Shown one piece after another: positions 12,601 through 22,500 of a stretch of DNA of 64,000 nucleotides. Numbering within the stretch: the first letter of the stretch is position 1; each line of letters starts with the position of its first letter. A program made the translations under genes and the position numbers. The DNA is from Polytrichum commune (lineage: Eukaryota; Streptophyta; Polytrichopsida; Polytrichales; Polytrichaceae), in contig OX485807.1 of NCBI GenBank assembly GCA_950295325.1, forward strand, positions 14,659,001-14,723,000, read 5' to 3'. Below the pieces are notes generated by a model, which saw only the letters and a program-made list of their open reading frames with translations, searched no databases and was not told the origin of the DNA.

Positions 12601-14018
12601 AACAGATTAAACCCCTAAATGCTTTTAGCATGTTCATACCAATTGTGTTTTAGTTACTTCGTGTGGGTTTCAAGAAAAATAACCTTGCAAGACAACAAGC
12701 TATCACTACCTTACCAAAAAGTCACATCACAACCTATATTCACGCTGTACAGTACAGTTTCAAAAAACCATATGTATGAAAGGCCCAAATCTTTCTCCAA
12801 AATTGTTTAGGGGTTAACCACCAGGTGCTTAGCTTATTACAAAGAATCACAAACCTGGAAGTGAAGTATGTTTAGGGTCAGGGGTTTAATGGTTAAAGAA
12901 TTAATACTTTTTCCAGGTGATGACTGCTTTGCTTGTTTAATGTTTGCGAGTCTTACTCTTATTTGGCACACCATGCAATATACTGGACGTTCAGGTCTGA
13001 TTGGGCGAGTGTCTGCTTAAATTCAATTTCCACGTCATCTATGAGGAGGTTCCAACCAATCACATGATGGCATGTGACATATTTTGACCAGAAACCATCA
13101 ATTTACGCTTAATCTGATCCTCACGTAGGGTAGATCTGCTAATCCTTGTGACACCTTGCTTGGTTGCACAGGGAGCGAATGCTGGATCTGAGATTCTAGC
13201 AAGCCCTGTTGTATCAGTAGAATGCATTCTGGAAGAGGTAGAGCTGCGGGTGAGAAGACTCGAGAAATTGCAAATGATCAATACGGTCAGTTTTTGAAGA
13301 CTCTTTTAATGTTCATGTTTTGTTATACTAAAGTCTATATCTGATTTAGTGTTGCATTAGAATCAATGTGCCCTTTATTTATTGTGGGCCACATTAATAT
13401 TGGTGTGCTATTTTCTTATAAATTACTGAAGCTTCTTGTCTAAGTGCCACCTGCCGTATTGTCTATCCCACTTGTCATAATTTACTGACCCACATTAATC
13501 TACGTTCATGGTAAACAATATGGCCCATGAGAATAAACGTTAGTGAGAAAAGGTTCTATCAGAAAAATAATTTGGCTCACAAGAATTCATTGTAGCAGGT
13601 CAACGAATGATAAACAGAGTGCCCCACCCTTAATAAGCTGTACAGTATAGTGTGCAAGTGACACTACACAGGCATCCTGCTAATTTTCAAAGGTTTCTTC
13701 ATTGGGGCAGGGTGTCTAGCTAATTATAAGTGGATAAATAAGTTTTAAAAGAGTAATGAATGTATGAGAACACTTTTCAAGAGGGGTAGAAATTGTAAAT
13801 CATTGATGCAGAATTGAACAACATGGTAGTTAATCTTTTTGAGGGCATTATACATGGCAAGTGATTAGTAGTTGTTTAGGTTTAGGGTTTATGGTTTATT
13901 CAAAGAACATGGAAATTCACTAGTTGTTGTTTCTTCATGAATGCAGGTATTGTGGACATTTTTTATGTCTGCCTTTGTGGGGTACTTACTATACCATCGC
14001 ACACGGCGGTCACACTAA
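602..14018 (+). CDS. Tandem uridine-kinase/CYTH (TTM1/2-like) tail-anchored protein, 26 exons
   Basis: Exons, all with GT-AG introns and joining in frame: 602-706, 1836-1948, 3648-3783, 4000-4098, 4241-4309, 4937-5071, 5210-5281, 5534-5589, 5764-5923, 6543-6707, 6846-6930, 7597-7836, 8359-8459, 8562-8604, 8860-9017, 9424-9534, 9782-9850, 10019-10162, 10335-10409, 10587-10763, 10868-10953, 11310-11364, 11959-12084, 12487-12588, 13172-13285, 13947-14018 (955 aa). Kinase 1 spans about residues 36-243, with Walker [10 protein letters not shown] at 64-72. CYTH 1 is about 262-398. A Ser/Pro-rich linker is 399-478. Kinase 2 is about 490-712, with [10 protein letters not shown] at 527-536. CYTH 2 is about 730-875. 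A coiled coil is about 905-930, and a membrane segment (about 933-950) ends in the basic tail RTRRSH. Arabidopsis TTM1/TTM2 have one such module, hydrolyse pyrophosphate and are mitochondrial outer-membrane tail-anchored; I infer a similar site here. From memory, Arabidopsis AT2G01460 has a similar length and annotation. Exon 1 is the least certain. ATG 602 is the first in-frame ATG after a stop, and exon 1 (..LLESFPLHV) aligns with module 2 (..KLLPMSETF). The ExExK motif typical of CYTH is not evident in either module. Confidence 0.9.
2260..2800. repeat. Intron 2 repeat, related to the intron 11 repeat
   Basis: Part of intron 2 (about 2552-2790) matches intron 11 (about 7255-7500) in the same orientation. 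Shared blocks include TAAATTGTTT, CTCCACTCCA, GATTGCACCAATAG-like and TCCATTCTTCAACTACAC. It also contains short CAACCA/CCACAA runs at 2390-2412 and 2740-2756. No coding capacity or clear TIR was found. It is a dispersed repeat of unknown class. Confidence 0.5.
7245..7500. repeat. Intron 11 copy of the intron 2 repeat
   Basis: This is a diverged copy of the intron 2 repeat, and shares TCCATTCTTCAACTACAC and CTCCACTCCA with it. Both introns lie in the same gene but at non-equivalent places relative to the two protein modules. It therefore looks like insertion of a dispersed element rather than a relic of the internal gene duplication. Confidence 0.5.
11515..11930. mobile_element. Intron 22 insertion related to the intergenic element at 42770-43190
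   Basis: About 410 bp of intron 22 align with 42770-43190 over the whole length. Shared blocks include GGCCGT/GGCCAT near the start, TTAGAGCCACCT-like, GCCATGTAGGAC and TCATCCATTCGAA near the end. The left edge (GGGCCACTTTACAC) resembles the TIR of the PIF-like elements at 43380 and 46142. No ORF was found, so it is a non-autonomous element fixed in an intron. Confidence 0.6.
13874..13893 (+). repeat. Short plant telomere-like motif in intron 25
   Basis: GTTTAGGTTTAGGGTTTA-type sequence with about two imperfect TTTAGGG units. It is too short to be a telomere tract. It is either a chance or interstitial telo-box-like motif. Confidence 0.35.
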
Positions 14019-14954
14019 AAGTTCCCCAGGTAGTCAATTGCTGACTTAGGTAAGGTGTAAATGGGAGCCTAAACATTAGTATTCTGTATTGAGTAGGTTG
14101 GGAGCTCCATTTTCTTTTTCTGTTCCCAGTTCAATTCCTCCCATTTAGATGCAACTTTAAGACCTCAGAAAAAACCATTTATTTATTCATGGATGCAAAC
14201 ATCATAGGGTAGGGCATCATACTCCTGCCTTGTGGTTAATTTCAAACACCACTTAACAATCCCGGCATTGTGCTTGGGCAACACATACTCTGGCTCGCAG
14301 ATTGGCCAGGCTTATTGTGAAGTTTTGGTCACCTCATTCTTAAGCAATTTTGATTCAACATCTGTAGTTGAGTGGTTCTATATGTTAATTGTTATTCTTC
14401 TAACGTTCGTGACACATGAATTTGTATCTGGCAAAAAAGACTTGTGTTGCAAGGTAATTCCTTCTAAATCTGTGAACTTTCAACATAGCAGATTGAAGTC
14501 CATGTGGTTCATAGTGGAGATCAAAGGAATTGTGCTTTCAAATACTGAATTGGGACACTGTTGTTTAATTTGACCATCTTGTTGCTCAAAGGTTGTGATG
14601 TGATGTGAAGTGCATTGCTTATAGAACGAATGATCCAGTGCTGTAAGCACTAGATCCTTTCAAGTTGTAGTTCTATTAATTTAGTTTCCTCAAAAACATG
14701 AATCTTGTGAGTACATTATTCTCTCATTTCTCTATTACTTCGACTGAATGTGCTATCTCCAGAATCACATAGATTGGACAAACATGGACTAAAGGCAAGC
14801 TGATTTTCATTACTATAACTTACAATTTATCAGAGGAGTTTTGTTGAATGTGCCAGCAATATATAACAATTTATATATTACAGTCAGGGGCAATGAGAGG
14901 TGTGGAGTCTAGGGATAAGGCAGGAAGGCATGGGGTCCGGACCTATTAGGACAT
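14019..14954. other. 3' flank of the kinase/CYTH gene; no other gene seen
   Basis: Presumed 3' UTR and downstream spacer. No strong poly(A) signal was singled out. Short ORFs here (for example 14232-14573) lack recognisable domains and match no neighbouring copy, so I do not call them. Confidence 0.4.
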
Positions 14955-15240
14955 GTGCGAAGTCCTTGAGTGGTATATGCCAAGGCTTGTAGTTAAGAAC
15001 AGACACACCAAATAGACACATGTTATGATGAGGTTGGATCATGTCCTCATAATAAAGACATCATTCTAGGCTCTGTAGTTAACACAATTGGGAGGATCTA
15101 TGTGATGTCTTGAAGAGAAAGAAGAATTGTCACTTTGACTTATAATTTTCAATTCTCAACTCCAATTTTGACTTTGGAAACAAAAATCTACAAAATTCAC
15201 AATTACTAATTGGATGAGGCAATTCGCAATCCCAAATGCG
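14955..15240 (+). repeat. Dispersed repeat of the AAGGTA..TACCTT superfamily (eroded)
   Basis: Shares GAGTGGTATATGCCAAGG with 38675, and blocks such as ACACATGTTA, TTGGATCATGT-like, CAATTGGGAGGATCTATG and ACTCCAATTTTGA with 38675-38940 and 31930-32165. The middle blocks also occur in the intact elements at 51134-51509 and 63445-63810. Its termini were not defined. Confidence 0.5.
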
Positions 15241-15544
15241 TATGTGGAGTTGGACGTGTTATAGACTTGCATACCATCAAATTGTTAAGCTTCTTGTTCC
15301 CTCACCCTTCATAAATAAAAGAGATGGCCTCTCTCATGAGGATCTTGTTGCCGAACTAAAGACACATGCCATTGTTTTTGGAGAACCACATCATGTTTAT
15401 TCCTGGTCCTTGGTCGCATTATTCTCATGCTTATGATAAGTGGCATGTTGAGATTAGCAATGATATGACCAATGTTGGGACCAATATGTAGGTCGATGCA
15501 TGGTACCATTTGTCAACATCCATAATCGTATCAAACAACTTACC

Positions 15545-15860
15545 CATGGGTATCAGAAATTGTAATACTAGTCAAACATTGATATTTGGTAGGTATGTCA
15601 AGGTGAGAAAATCTTTGCCGTACTCCGGCTATTATTTGGGTTGATACTACTCTACACCATATTAAAACTAGGAAGATTTTATGTAGGCACAAAGGTCCTT
15701 GCACAATATATGGACATGAATGGTATCGAAAACAAAAATATCATCACGCACTCATGATGCCTTATTAGTATCGAAAACAGAAGTACAATCATCATTATAG
15801 ATACCTGAACGGTTCCCCCCAAAAAAGAAGATACCAGTCCAACATTGATTACAACCTTAT
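15545..15860 (+). repeat. Dispersed repeat, pair with 42025-42320
   Basis: Aligns over about 300 bp with 42025-42320. Shared blocks are ATTGATATTTGGT, AAGGTGAGAAAA, AAGGTCCTT and GTCCAACATTG. No coding capacity; class unknown. Confidence 0.55.
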
Positions 15861-16474
15861 ATGTTATCATATTTCCAATGTTTTGGCACCTCTAAACACT
15901 TTCCTTATCTCTAAAGGAGGGGTTGGGGGGGGGGGGGGTGGAATGGGTGTTTGTTGTTGTCCACTATTGGAAGCAAACTTAAGGTGAAGTGCACACTATG
16001 ACTCATCAAGGGCCACGTGGACATAGGATGAGGAAGCATTGTCGGAGTGTGCATGAAAGTAGCCGGGTGGCATTGGGAATCTAAGGCACATGCATATGGT
16101 GTAAATCCGCATGGCGCATGCACATCATTATTCATGTTGTGTGAAAGTATCATGCCGTGTCATTACTATTGATTGCACAAGTCCCATCATCATCCATCCT
16201 TATAATAGTTGCGTGATAATCCAATTTCATTGCCCAACCCATCATCATGGCCGTCCCTTAACTTAGATGCCGTAGGTGGGCCATTCTCATGTGGCACCTA
16301 CACTTGACGATCTTCAATCAACCCCTCATAACCAACATAGAGTAGAGCCACCGGTTCCCGATGAGGAGCCCGTCGGGAATCTATAGGGTGTCGTAGTTTC
16401 AATCAAGTTAGGATTGATTTCGGTAATTTCCTTTTCGTGGGTGGTTAAAATAAGGTTTCATGTTTCACGGTTTC
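15861..16474. other. Intergenic stretch without a gene
   Basis: Contains a G homopolymer (about 15926-15939) and unique-looking AT-rich DNA. No coding or structural feature is supported. Confidence 0.4.
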
Positions 16475-16477
16475 TAA

Positions 16478-16599
16478 GGGTTACTTTCTTTGTAGGTTGC
16501 TCGCCCAGCAGATTCTAGTGGAAATGTAGATGCCACCAGGTGGAATCCTCATTTCTGCTAGAATTTGATGGGCAAAGCAACCTACATGGAAACTAACCC
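16478..16599. mobile_element. Small PIF/Harbinger-like MITE (GGGTTA family)
   Basis: A 122-bp element flanked by TAA at 16475-16477 and 16600-16602. The ends are inverted repeats: GGGTTACTTTCTTTGTAGG and the complement of CCTACATGGAAACTAACCC, extending inward to about 45 bp with mismatches. TAA duplications and GG-starting TIRs are typical of PIF/Harbinger (Tourist-like) MITEs. A second copy is at 50943-51048. Confidence 0.8.
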
Positions 16600-16907
16600 T
16601 AAGTCTCCAACTTTCGTTATGCTATCACCAAGGAATCGATAGTGCTAAAGTGAGGGGGGGGTTTGTCTCAAAATGAGCGGTTATGGCAATGTGTTTAGGC
16701 CAACTTTTGGCTTCAAAAAATCATAGTAATTTCAATTTAAGGAATAAAATTACCAAAAAAATTGTAGTCCTCTTCATTACTGTCTTCCTACATGGGACAA
16801 ATTTGCACCGCCTTATACTTCTCCGGATTTGGTGCATAATCCCTTAAGTGATCGGTTATGAGCGCCTCTACTAGGGGGGAGACTCAAACCAAAGATGTTT
16901 TCTAAGG

Positions 16908-17316
16908 ATGGGTTTACAATAGGCTCCAAGACCAAAGAAACTTCAAAACTCAACAATTGTATCGGTCGAGAGCAAGCCCGGGTCCAAGTTTAAGGTATGA
17001 AAATATGTAGTGCTAATGTAGCATCTCTTTCCCACCAAGTCTTGTTGGTCCCCAGTCAAGAAAAGGCTCCTCCCAATTACTTGAGAAATATGTTTTCAAG
17101 TTTGGGTCCCAACCTTGAATTCAAAAGCAAAGTTCATTAAAGGGCTATTTGGGACCCCATGTTTCTTGGACCCAAACCCTAATGTAAACCTACTCTTCAT
17201 ACCTTGGACTTGGACCCTAGTGTAAACTCCTTGGCTTCATATCTTGCTTTCAACCAAAATTATCTTTCAATTTTGGAGTTTTCAAGTTGGTCTTGGACCC
17301 TAGTGTAAATACAATG
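16908..17316. mobile_element. PIF-like TIR element (GGGTTTACACTAGG family)
   Basis: The left end GGGTTTACAATAGG-CTCCAAGACC pairs with the right end, whose complement begins GTATTTACACTAGGGTCC and continues AAGACC. Internal sequence repeats GGACCCTAGTGTAAA more than once, so the element may be composite. A related end at 21400 is followed by TAA, and one at 54811 is preceded by TTA, as in PIF/Harbinger. No ORF. Confidence 0.55.
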
Positions 17317-18230
17317 GGCAAACAAATGAAACTAGCATGAAATATTGGTCTAGTGATATGAGACTTAATTGCGCATCTCTTACAAGGTATGTGGGCCTAT
17401 GGCAATCTTTCTTATAATTTGGACACTCATACCTACCTATTTGATCGATATAGGACAATGCTTGTAGATATGGATTGTAGTTCAGATTTCAGATAGAAAC
17501 AAAACCCAAGGAAACACTTAGGGAAGACTTGAAGGTGATGTTTACCTTGTCTACGTGTCTTGGATAAGTTTTATTAGGACAAATTTTGGGTTCAAAATTT
17601 TGGTTGACAGTTCATACATTCAAAACAAAAGATTTAAGAGTCTTTCAATCACTGTACATGCATTTTGTGACAATCACTCCATCTCACACCGTTTACCCAT
17701 GCAATAGTTTGGCAGTGAGTTTATATTTATTGGATTTTGTGCGGTGCACAAGCATAGGCACCATTATCAATAGTCTTGCATAATTGTCACTTTACCAAAG
17801 CCAAGGGCACTTTGGTGTGGTCAATAGTTCTGAGTTAATTAGCCTCTTTTATGTAACTTGAATCAGCAGTGCATTCACATTTACAAGGCTTTCAGTTTTT
17901 CTTGATTAATTCTTAAAGTAATTACGATGTCATGCAATTGTCTTTACCTCATCACCGATCACCAATGTAAGTATGCATTGCATGGGACAATAGTTTAAAC
18001 CACAACTCAAGTTAGGGGGCTATAGTCTTGGTTCATTTATCCACATTTCAAATATTAATCCAATATACAAATTCATTTCCTATTCAACGACACATCAGAG
18101 TCTACAACTTATTTATCACAAGCCAAGACTATTGGCTACAGATTCTAGTCACTCTTTCTTCTATAAAACAAGTATATAACTTCAAATATACCAAGATAAA
18201 ATCCCATAGAGGTACCGAGTTTCAACGCCT
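17317..18230. other. Intergenic stretch without a gene
   Basis: AT-rich single-copy-looking DNA. Short ORFs at 17586-17783 and 18028-18240 have no recognisable domain. Nothing else is supported. Confidence 0.35.
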
Positions 18231-18528
18231 ACTACACTAAATAGGAACGCATACACTAAATATCAATAACTTTATGAAAGTAAGTAACATTAAATGTAAA
18301 CTCAAACACTAAATATCAACTATGGTAATATGTGGAAGTCACATGTTTGAATTTAGTGTTGGTAAGGATATGAAAAAAGAAATAACAATGATAAAAGCAT
18401 AATTCCAACATATATTCTAGCAAATCTTCTAATGCTAATTATCAAATGATTGAAAATTGGTGTTGAGCAAGGTACGGTGGAAACAACATTAAATATTATC
18501 AAAAACTAAATATCCTATTTAGTGTAGT
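18231..18528. mobile_element. ACTACACT-family TIR element, 298 bp
   Basis: Begins ACTACACTAAATAGGA and ends with its exact complement TCCTATTTAGTGTAGT. The interior repeats AACACTAAATATCAA several times. No ORF. Target duplication unclear, so the superfamily is unassigned. Confidence 0.7.
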
Positions 18529-18978
18529 GGTCAGCCACAAGCTTGATCTTCCTTCCCACAAATATTGGCTTACTTTCACAGTCAAAGGACTAGCCCAATC
18601 GACCTTTTGTCTTCCAGTAGGCCAAGCGATAAGGAGGCAAGAACTTGGTGTAGGTGAAAAGTTACAGTTAGGTCCATCTTCTCTTTAAAGTCCCAATTTG
18701 TACGCTTCTCTTCTCTTATAGCCCACTCACACTTACTGGTGTGGGCCATCAATGAACGGTGAGTATTCGCACTGGTTGCGACCAGTGGCTCTCACTGGCT
18801 AAACCAGCTCTAAAAGTGGCCCCCGCTCGTAGGAACCGTCCAATTACAAAAAGAATAACAATAACTAGTCAATGGTCTTGCAACTGGAGAGACACACATG
18901 TATGGCCATAGGCAAAGAGTCTTAATAAGCCTTCCAAAGAGTAACGCAAAATCACCAAGCTTCCGTATTGTTTACAAA

Positions 18979-19003
18979 CGAGAGAGAGAGAGAGCGAGAG
19001 AGA
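18979..19003. repeat. GA microsatellite
   Basis: A run of about 12 GA dinucleotides with one GC interruption. Confidence 0.8.
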
Positions 19004-19854
19004 TCCTAAGATGAGCACGTGTAAATTTCAACATACACCTCCCCTTCGATCAGACTATGGTCTTTACAACTACTACTTCTAGATATCTCAAGACAATAGC
19101 CTACTCAAACCTTCTCAATCGCAATTTTCTGGTTCAATTGAGGTCATGTACTCACCAAAATCATGTTTGAGCTAGAAAAATCAAAAAATAAACACCACTC
19201 AAACACACACCAAAATGAGCACGTCCTACGATGAGATTGGAGTATGTGCTAAGTACATTCACCATTTTAGAGATTCAATACTTAACCCCTAAAAACAAGA
19301 AAAAAAAGGGATAAGCTCATTTTGACTTTTTATGCATACTCTTGCATCTCGGATCCATTATCAAAACTTGAAAACAACAATGTTAGTGATTCATCACAAC
19401 CGCTAACCAAATGAGACAACTCCAAATCCAATCCAAAGCTTCAAATATTTGTGGGAGTTGGAGGTGTGCCCACAATCTAGCCACGTACCTTTAACTTGCC
19501 GATTTGAAATTTGAAATTTAACTTACCAATTGTAGATAATTCGGATTGCAAGAGAACAACAACATCTTATTTTATTACAAACATCATATTAAGTTATTCG
19601 AAATATGTACTTGCTCCGAGTAGAAGGTAAGTACAAGCACAAAAAATGGATTGCCATATACTTGGAGTACCTACACCAAGATTGTTCATATATTAATTAT
19701 CTTCGGTAATCATTTTTTTGTAAGGGCCGCTACAAGTGCTTGCCAAGATCTTGAGAAAGTACAAGCTTACTCATTACCAAGAATAATTAGTGGGCCATTG
19801 GTACAACTCCTCAACCACGTTGCCATTCTCAAAAGAATAGTATGAAATGGTCAT

Positions 19855-20218
19855 AAGGGTGGGTGTTCTTCGGTTCGTTTGTATTGTTCTCCATCATCTT
19901 CTATTGATGAGATTTACGTTTTTCAACTTTGTGTTACGTTGCCGAATATATGATGAAAACTATATTGCAAGTGGGTCTTCCTAGCATGAATTAGTTGTGG
20001 TTCTTGGAAGTGAGTGTTTGTCGGTTTTTGTAACTGACTACATATTTCCTCTTAGTTGTGTTCATTATTGAGTGTGGAGTAGTTACTGAAATTTGAGGGC
20101 GTAGTCCAATCTTTTTAGACATGTGTCATCGATGTTCTTTGATCCTCACCTAACCACGCACCAATCAAATGTAGGTGTCTGATTAAGAAAAGTACCTAAA
20201 TAACACTCACATACCTTA
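19855..20218 (-). mobile_element. AAGGTA..TACCTT TIR element, inverted copy
   Basis: About 364 bp. The left end AAGGGTGGGTGTTCTTCGGT is the complement-type terminus of this family, and the right end reads ACACTCACATACCTT. The interior is the reverse complement of 51134-51509, including TGATCCTCAC and GTCTGATTAAGAAA-like blocks. The family consists of non-autonomous elements of about 370 bp. Confidence 0.65.
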
Positions 20219-20652
20219 AATTGGAGAGTAAATTCAACCCTTAAAGGACACCGGTTGTTTCTTGAAGGCGAGATAACTTAAGATGAACGATTTCCCATGC
20301 TCAAATGATGTTCACACAAAAATGAAAGTTGTTACAAAACACCCAAAGATTACGTTCATGTGGTTAAGATTTAAAGTTAGCATCTTGACATGGTATACAT
20401 CCATGTATTTGTTGTTGATTGTAATTATTTCTAAAAGACTCACATCAAGATATAATACAATGAAATTGTGTCCCAAGGCTCAAACTAACCTATGTAAATT
20501 GTAGTTTGAAGTTAATTATAAAAATACAACCACATGTAGAAATGGTGGTTGAAAATATTACATATTGGGTACATTTGCACATTGTATTATATGTTGTCTA
20601 ATGTTATATTTGTACCTTATTTTAAATGCGTTTCTTTAACTAGAGAACCTCG

Positions 20653-20756
20653 GTAACATTATTCAGATTCACAATAGTGTTATGTGGGACTGACAGTATT
20701 CCACTGAATATTGTTAGTTCCATAGAATAATGTTCTAGATCTAAATATAATGTTAT
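20653..20756. mobile_element. ATAACATTATT-family hairpin element, deleted copy
   Basis: Starts GTAACATTATTCAG and ends ATATAATGTTAT. The interior GTTATGTGGGACTGACAGTATTC matches the element at 44051-44214. Shorter than other copies (104 bp). Confidence 0.6.
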
Positions 20757-20876
20757 GTCACTAGAAGGATAAATGTATTTCAATTAGGGTCGTCTCTTCT
20801 AAGAAATGATTGTATATTAATTATTTTCTTGTCTCCAAAGCCCCATCAAGGCCTTCATGACCTCCAATTGGTAATG

Positions 20877-21400
20877 TCGATTTACAACAAGGTTCAAGTT
20901 CAAGTAACTTGGGGTCCAAAACACCCCCTTGATGGATCTTACTTTTGGATTCAAGATTAGACTCAACCTTCATAATGGATTGCTCAAAATATTAGGAGTG
21001 TTTGTTTTAGGGGGGAGTTGGCAGGAGTTGGCGGGAAGGTGGTGCCACATTGGTGCCCCTTCAATCTTTCATACTTTGGGTTTGGACACTACACTAAACA
21101 TGATATTTAGTGCCACTTGCTATTTGAGGTTACACAATGCTACATCTATTTACTATTGATGTTTCTTTTTTACCAAGTAGAGTTATCAATGTTCTATAAT
21201 GTCCAAACAACCAATTTGACATTGCTTCGCAAAATATGAGATATACGGTAAGTAGATATAGCATTGCATAACTCCAAATAGTAGGTGGCACTAAATACCA
21301 TATTTAGTGTAGTGCAAGCTTCTTGAGTCCAAACTTGTCCTCTTAGTCAATTTATCTTTTTGGAATTTCTTTGGTATTGGACCCTCATGTAAACCCACCC
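20877..21400. mobile_element. GGGTTTACACTAGG-family element carrying a nested insertion
   Basis: The right end reads GGACCCTCATGTAAACCCACCC followed by TAA. The left end (GATTTACAACAAGGTTCAAG) is an eroded version of the same terminus. The ACTACACT element at 21087-21314 interrupts a TTTGGGTTTGGA / CAAGCTTCTTGAGTCC stretch inside it, giving a relative age: the outer element is older. Confidence 0.5.
21087..21314. mobile_element. ACTACACT-family MITE, 228 bp
   Basis: Begins CACTACACTAAAC and ends with GTTTAGTGTAGTG-type complement. The inverted arms extend about 60 bp (TTTAGTGCCAC, CTATTTG, ACACAATGCTA). The core has TTCTATAATGTCC and AACAACC..TTGACAT, shared with 33493-33713, 27950-28178 and 57093-57314. 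It starts with CACTA and ends with TAGTG, but no 3-bp duplication is visible, so CACTA membership is not shown. Confidence 0.75.
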
Positions 21401-21909
21401 TAAACCTTCCTATTGTATACCTAGTCTTTAGGGGGCTCATGCTTTGTTGGGTGTAAATAAATATATCATGGATGAAGGAGTTTTAGTTTAAACAAATTCC
21501 TATACGTTAAGGATTGGTTCATTCCACTTGGGTCTTGTTATTATGATTCAGGTTCTTTGATGTCATATTTGGACTCAATTTCACTCCAAACAAGAAAAAT
21601 AAAGGTTATAGGTTCCCTTAATGTGTTTCACCTTCCCAATGGATAATTTTCCAGAGACACCATGAACTCGGGGGGTGCACCTTTCATTAAAACCTAGAAT
21701 CACGTGCGTTCACTGCATACTCTAAAAACCCCCTATATACAAGTTATTTTTTGTGAAATGAAGTAATACACATACAATTGCAACAATAAATATACAAGTA
21801 ACAATATGTATACACAAAAAAACATCCATTCATATATAGTCATTAACATAAGTATACAAATATATTTTTGAACAATAATCAACCCCTATAATATATATAA
21901 CAAAATATC

Positions 21910-22500
21910 CTAGCTTTCATTGGCAAAGTCGTTGAAAACTTTTTCATCTCCCGGATGTAACTCATAAACATTTGATTCACCAATATATGTCATTATAGCC
22001 AATGCAGTAAGATCATATGTCCACTTGTTGTTAGCCCCTTTTTGATACCAACATAAACCAATCTCCACGTTTGATGGACGGTCCATCAAGTCAATTGGAT
22101 CCCTATACTCCACCCCACGATTACCAAACTTCCTCCGCATCCTATAAACTCTCCCAACAAACCAAACCTTAACTCGAGTAGATTTTTTTGGCCTACCTCG
22201 TTTTTTCACAGTTTTAGCTTCAGGTGTGTTAAAAAAACACACAACACAGTCACAACCAAGATTTAACAAAGTGTCATGGTTTCCAGCACTCAGGAGTTTA
22301 GGCTTCATATATAATATGCCAGCTCTAATTCAAGTCAACCGATCTTTACACAAAGAAGGATTGCCATTCAATTGACTAACAAGTGTACTTTTAAATATTC
22401 TAGACTCCCCTACCATTACATAAGCCACAACTGACTTTGCATTTGATAGAGAGGGAATTTCATAACGAGGCCATGACAATGTCAGGACTTTCGATGATTC
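21910..22500 (-). pseudogene. Decayed coding fragment with an AT-hook-like motif
   Basis: On the minus strand an open frame from ATG at 22306-22308 runs 132 codons to 21910. It contains the basic motif KKRGRPKK (AT-hook-like) and then WFVGRVYRMRRK and EYRDPIDLMDRPSNVE. The same frame continues upstream of that ATG to about 22500 (WPRYEIPSLSNAK, VVAYVMVGESRIF, QLNGNPSLCKDRLT), broken only by one TGA at 22330-22332. The composition reads like real protein throughout. I do not recognise the family. It could be a transposon-derived or host gene remnant, or one exon set of a gene in which the TGA lies in an intron. Confidence 0.45.
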
